A stretch of 36,333 nt of DNA from Fibrobacterota bacterium (GTDB taxonomy: Bacteria; Fibrobacterota; Chitinivibrionia; Chitinivibrionales; Chitinispirillaceae): the NCBI GenBank assembly GCA_023459055.1, contig JAEWVR010000008.1, forward strand, positions 1 to 36,333, given 5' to 3'. A program made the translations under genes and the position numbers. Within the stretch, counting starts at the first letter, position 1. Every line of letters starts with the position of its first letter. The notes under the pieces are model-generated. The model saw nothing but the letters and a program-made list of their open reading frames with translations. It made no database searches and was not told where the DNA came from. Shown here one piece after another: positions 33,539 to 36,333 of the stretch.

Positions 33539-33552
33539 GGCACGATTATTGC
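33539..33552 (+). promoter_or_regulatory. Sigma-54 (-24/-12) promoter of the second PEP-CTERM gene
   Basis: GGCAC (33539-33543), five bases, TTGC (33549-33552), again a perfect core match. It lies 34 bp before ATG 33586. A longer reading frame starting at 33496 would overlap this promoter, which supports the shorter start. Confidence 0.85.
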
Positions 33553-33585
33553 AATATAAAGCCTTTCAACTTTTTAGGAGGTACT

Positions 33586-34368
33586 ATGACACTAAAGAAA
33601 CTCTTTATCGCAACCGCAGCAATAAGTGCTGTATTGGCAGGCACCAGTTTTGGTGATGTTATTCACGAGACAACCAAATGGCAGAGTATTGGAAAAGAAA
33701 CCATTAAAGATGGAGCAAACACCAATTCCGACAATGGCGTGTTTTATTCTCTTGACAATGGAACATCATGGGCTAATTTGACTGATATTACCGAGTTTAC
33801 TGTTGGTCAAAGTGTTGATTTCAGAGTTGATATCTGGAAAGAATTCCAGGGTACACACTATTCAGATGTTGCTAAAGTCTGGATTGATGGTACTGAAGAA
33901 GCAAAAGGTGAGTGGTTGCTATCAGAAAATGGTAACTATGTTAAGAAAAACGGTACCAAATATAGTTACTACGACGGAAACGTTGTTAACACTCGTAAAG
34001 CAGATCAGACTTCTGGAAAACCTGAGTTTTTAGATTCTATGGTTTTCGCTTACACATTTACTGAAGCACGTACATACGAACTTGTTGCCCGTACAATGTG
34101 TAGTGATGATTTAAGGCAGCTCGTTAATGACTCAAAGCCTATGAATGTCACATTTGTAAACGAGTCAGGCAGTGTGGTTACTGAGAAAAAGTTCTACATT
34201 CCAACTGCAGCAGACTGGAAAGCATTCACAGCAACAAGTCCACTTTCAACACTTCAGGGTGAGATCGAGAAATACACATTTAAAGTTAAGGATGTACCGG
34301 AACCTACAATGTTGTCACTCATTGGCTTCGGCCTTCTCTCGCTCGCGTTCTTCCGTAGAAAAAAATAA
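33586..34368 (+). CDS. PEP-CTERM sorting-signal protein 2
   Basis: 260 residues. Signal peptide M-T-L-K-K-L-F-I-A-T-A-A-I-S-A-V-L-A-G then a beta-rich domain, ending V-P-E-P-T-M-L-S-L-I-G-F-G-L-L-S with F-F-R-R-K-K. ATG 33586 follows AGGAGG (33576-33581). The domain is not recognised; it has D-N-G-V-F-Y-S-L-D-N-G-T-S-W and F-T-V-G-Q-S-V-D-F-R-V-D, which look like an extracellular binding fold. It shares only the sorting ends with the first protein. Confidence 0.93.
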   Translation: MTLKKLFIATAAISAVLAGTSFGDVIHETTKWQSIGKETIKDGANTNSDNGVFYSLDNGTSWANLTDITEFTVGQSVDFRVDIWKEFQGTHYSDVAKVWIDGTEEAKGEWLLSENGNYVKKNGTKYSYYDGNVVNTRKADQTSGKPEFLDSMVFAYTFTEARTYELVARTMCSDDLRQLVNDSKPMNVTFVNESGSVVTEKKFYIPTAADWKAFTATSPLSTLQGEIEKYTFKVKDVPEPTMLSLIGFGLLSLAFFRRKK

Positions 34369-34397
34369 GTAAGTATTATTTTGATATGCGATTGTTG

Positions 34398-34427
34398 AAA
34401 AAAGGCAGTGTTTCACTGCCTTTTTTA
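34398..34427 (+). terminator. Rho-independent terminator
   Basis: AAAAGGCAGTG (34400-34410) pairs with CACTGCCTTTT (34414-34424) around a 3-nt loop, followed by T residues. Confidence 0.92.
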
Positions 34428-34439
34428 TTTTGTATGATG

Positions 34440-34536
34440 AAGTGACAAGTGGCGCGTAACGGGTGACGAGTTTTGAGAAACCCTTGAGCTTCGAACAATT
34501 CCAACGTGTCACTCGTCATGTGCCACTGGCTACCCT
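34440..34536. repeat. Interspersed repeat with inverted arms, overlapping a gene end
   Basis: The left arm (34440-34467, AAGTGACAAGTGG... ending CGGGTGAC) matches 35986-36013 with two mismatches. A related inverted arm (about 34507-34536, GTGTCACTCGTCATG then TGCCACTGGC) lies downstream. The right arm encodes the last residues and TGA stop of the ATPase on the minus strand. Confidence 0.7.
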
Positions 34537-35862
34537 TCTCAGCGCTTGTTTGATAAGTTCTGGTAGAGACTCTATTGCATAAAGCGGAATAGAAAGCACA
34601 TTGTCATTTAGAGAAAGTGGTAGAAGAGAAAAACGAACACCAAGTGGAGCATTGTTTTCTTTTAAAAACAAGTGCATACTTTTTAATGTACCTGTTTTTC
34701 CGGATTTAACCTCAATCGGAATTATTTTGTCATTATATTGGTAAAGATAATCAACCTCGGCTTCACTGCCTGGAGTATTTCTATACCAATAAAAAAGATC
34801 CGGATCTTCATATGGTTTTTTAAGACTCAGAAGTTGCTGACCCACAAATTGCTCCGATACTGCCCCGCGATAGGCCGCAAGAAGATCTTGTGCAAGATAT
34901 GTTGAACTATTAATTCCCATCGAATTTTGAAATAGTCCAACATCCAGAAACAGCACCTTAAAACGTCTCTTATTGACGTATGTATAAAATGATAACCCGG
35001 CACCGGATGTAGCAGAAACGCGAGTAATTATTTTAGCTTTTTGCAAAGCACCTATCACCTGCTTAACATTTCGGGATTGAACAGTATTATCAATTGCGGC
35101 ATACGAAAATGTTGAACCAACTAAACCGGGTACTTTTAAAAATGTGTTTTCCAGCAGATCTCCATTAATCACTTTCCCATACTTTCCCAAATCCTGACGG
35201 TAATTCTGTAACAAGGATCTGTGTATCAGGTCGGTTGACAAAAATTCTTTCTTTGCAATCCAGTCTACAATAGCAGCGGGCATCCCACCAGAATACATAT
35301 ACATGCGCAATAGCGATTCACATTTTTGTATTACAGATTCAGGCATATCACTTTGCAAACCAAGTGTTCCAAGAAAGTTTCTCAATTTCTCTTCACCTAT
35401 AGCAGTCAGGTATTCTCCAAAAGAAAGTGGCTGCAAGTTGAAATTCACAACTCTTCCGACAGGAATTGAGATATCTTCTGTTTTTTCAACAAACTCAAGC
35501 AATGAACCTGCTGCGATAACTGCAAGGGATGGCAATCTCTCATAAAAATAACGAAGTGATTTTATTGCTGAAGGACACTCCTGTATTTCATCAAGAAATA
35601 ATAGTGTATCTTTACCACGCAATTCTGTATTGGCAGTAAGCTCTATTTTAGATACAATTTCTTCAGGATCCAACCTATTAAAGCAAGATTTAAATTCGGG
35701 ACTTAACTCAAAATTAATTGTGAAATAATTTGTGAAATAATTTTTACCAAAATAATCCGTAAGCCACGTTTTCCCAACCTGACGCGCACCACGGATAATT
35801 AGAGGCTTGCGCAGAGGTTCACTTTTCCAGGTTTTTAAATATTCAATCAAATCTCTTTTCAT
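34516..35862 (-). CDS. DUF4143-type AAA ATPase
   Basis: 448 residues. Walker A G-A-R-Q-V-G-K31-T (residues 25-32), Walker B L-L-F-L-D91-E92-I-Q-E, followed by A-G-S-L-L sensor strand and a DUF4143 C-terminal half ending in E-A-E-V-D-Y-L and I-P-I-E-V-K-S-G-K, a PD-(D/E)XK-like nuclease fold. This family is widespread and multi-copy; its role is unknown and proposals include mobile or defence-related activity. The C-terminus A-S-G-T plus the stop is derived from an interspersed repeat. No clear ribosome site precedes ATG 35862. Confidence 0.9.
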   Translation of the reverse strand: MKRDLIEYLKTWKSEPLRKPLIIRGARQVGKTWLTDYFGKNYFTNYFTINFELSPEFKSCFNRLDPEEIVSKIELTANTELRGKDTLLFLDEIQECPSAIKSLRYFYERLPSLAVIAAGSLLEFVEKTEDISIPVGRVVNFNLQPLSFGEYLTAIGEEKLRNFLGTLGLQSDMPESVIQKCESLLRMYMYSGGMPAAIVDWIAKKEFLSTDLIHRSLLQNYRQDLGKYGKVINGDLLENTFLKVPGLVGSTFSYAAIDNTVQSRNVKQVIGALQKAKIITRVSATSGAGLSFYTYVNKRRFKVLFLDVGLFQNSMGINSSTYLAQDLLAAYRGAVSEQFVGQQLLSLKKPYEDPDLFYWYRNTPGSEAEVDYLYQYNDKIIPIEVKSGKTGTLKSMHLFLKENNAPLGVRFSLLPLSLNDNVLSIPLYAIESLPELIKQALRRVASGT

Positions 35863-35985
35863 AATATGAATATAATTAAATAATCAATAGTATGCTAAAA
35901 TAAACCGGCTGTTTCAATCATTATCTGAATAAATAATACGGTTGTTTAATACATTTTTTGCAGATTTATTACGGTTGTTATCAGG

Positions 35986-36013
35986 AAGTGACTAGTGACG
36001 CGTAACGGGTGAC
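35986..36013. repeat. Second copy of the AAGTGAC...CGGGTGAC repeat
   Basis: A 28-bp match to 34440-34467 with two mismatches, in the same orientation. The two copies flank the DUF4143 gene (34516-35862). Confidence 0.8.
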
Positions 36014-36131
36014 AAGGCAGGACAAAGATTAAGGTTGGGAATGAAGATTGAATAAAAAGTTGTTTTGTCTTATTTTTGTTGACGTTTCCATTGTCGTTTT
36101 ATATTTTATGGATCACTTGCAAAGAATCTAT

Positions 36132-36204
36132 GCACCATTAGCTCAGTTGGTAGAGCAACTGACTCTTAATCAGTGGGTCTCAGGTTCGAGTCCTGAATGG
36201 TGTA
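36132..36204 (+). tRNA. tRNA-Lys (anticodon CTT)
   Basis: A 73-nt cloverleaf. The acceptor stem GCACCAT pairs with ATGGTGT (36197-36203, one G-T pair), the discriminator is A36204, the D-arm is A-GCTC-AGTTGGTA-GAGC, the anticodon loop is CTCTTAA with CTT, and the T-arm contains GGTTCGAGTCC. CCA is not encoded. Confidence 0.97.
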
Positions 36205-36213
36205 TTTAATAAT

Positions 36214-36254
36214 AAAGCTTATAATGCAGTTTGTATTATAAGCTTTTCTTTTTT
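36214..36254 (+). terminator. Rho-independent terminator after tRNA-Lys
   Basis: AAAGCTTATAAT (36214-36225) pairs with ATTATAAGCTTT (36235-36246), followed by a T-rich run. Confidence 0.9.
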
Positions 36255-36274
36255 ACCCGATTTGTTATAAGCTT

Positions 36275-36333
36275 ATGGATACTTTTTTTGTTTATATTCT
36301 GTATAGCAGCACTGCTGACAAGTATTACGTTGG
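36275..36333 (+). CDS. GIY-YIG nuclease-domain protein, N-terminus (partial, runs off the right edge)
   Basis: Nineteen codons from ATG 36275 read M-D-T-F-F-V-Y-I-L-Y-S-S-T-A-D-K-Y-Y-V, with G probable next. This fits the GIY-YIG start (V-Y-I-L...Y-Y-V-G) of the small UPF0213/YhbQ-like family. The remainder is outside the window. Confidence 0.75.
   Translation, partial: MDTFFVYILYSSTADKYYV

Noticed and set aside
33496..33585. Longer start for the second PEP-CTERM protein
   Set aside because: It would place 30 residues before a perfect signal peptide, overlap the sigma-54 promoter, and ignore the AGGAGG before ATG 33586.

Overview
The window looks like a chromosomal surface-polysaccharide locus of an AT-rich, Gram-negative environmental bacterium. 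It carries a lipid-linked-glycan ABC flippase-like transporter, at least six glycosyltransferases, a polysaccharide deacetylase, a low-molecular-weight protein tyrosine phosphatase (LMW-PTP), a TviB/WbpO-type nucleotide-sugar dehydrogenase and two PEP-CTERM proteins. PEP-CTERM proteins belong to exosortase systems that accompany exopolysaccharide loci in bacteria with an outer membrane. I cannot name the phylum from this sequence. The PEP-CTERM, Rpn-nuclease and DUF4143 families and the many small palindromic repeats would fit groups such as Fibrobacterota or the PVC bacteria.

Layout. Positions 1-900 hold the end of an IS21-type helper gene and unrecognised remnants. Positions 944-9602 are a very AT-rich glycan block: the ABC transporter, a decayed IS701-like transposase, and several glycosyltransferases mostly on the minus strand. 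Two 3'-end gene fragments lie here, each a partial copy of an intact gene located further right. Positions 9652-15291 hold the LMW-PTP, a GT4 glycosyltransferase, a NodB-type deacetylase, a membrane-anchored GT2 and a serine esterase. A methyltransferase follows at 15355.

The centre (16185-29166) is a compact hybrid NRPS/PKS locus transcribed outward from a shared region at 22368-22664. Leftward run a free-standing adenylation-carrier protein whose specificity residues read as serine, then a KS-AT-ACP-thioesterase polyketide synthase with a malonyl-type AT motif. Rightward run an AsnB-type amidotransferase, a stand-alone acyl carrier protein, a PP-loop enzyme of the N-acetyl-sugar-amidotransferase type overlapping the carrier gene by 4 nt, and a condensation-adenylation-carrier NRPS whose residues read as glycine. 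The shared region contains repeated GTATAC sites on the same face of the helix. The likely product is a small Ser/Gly/malonate-derived molecule with an added nitrogen (or possibly sulfur) group. Its position inside a glycan locus raises the possibility that it decorates the polysaccharide. I do not recognise the whole gene set as a described system.

The right end (29255-36333) holds a DUF218 membrane protein, TviB, an Rpn-family nuclease, two PEP-CTERM genes each with its own terminator and a textbook sigma-54 (-24/-12) promoter, a DUF4143 ATPase, a tRNA-Lys and the beginning of a GIY-YIG protein. Repeat elements have invaded several gene ends and in two cases supply the stop codon.
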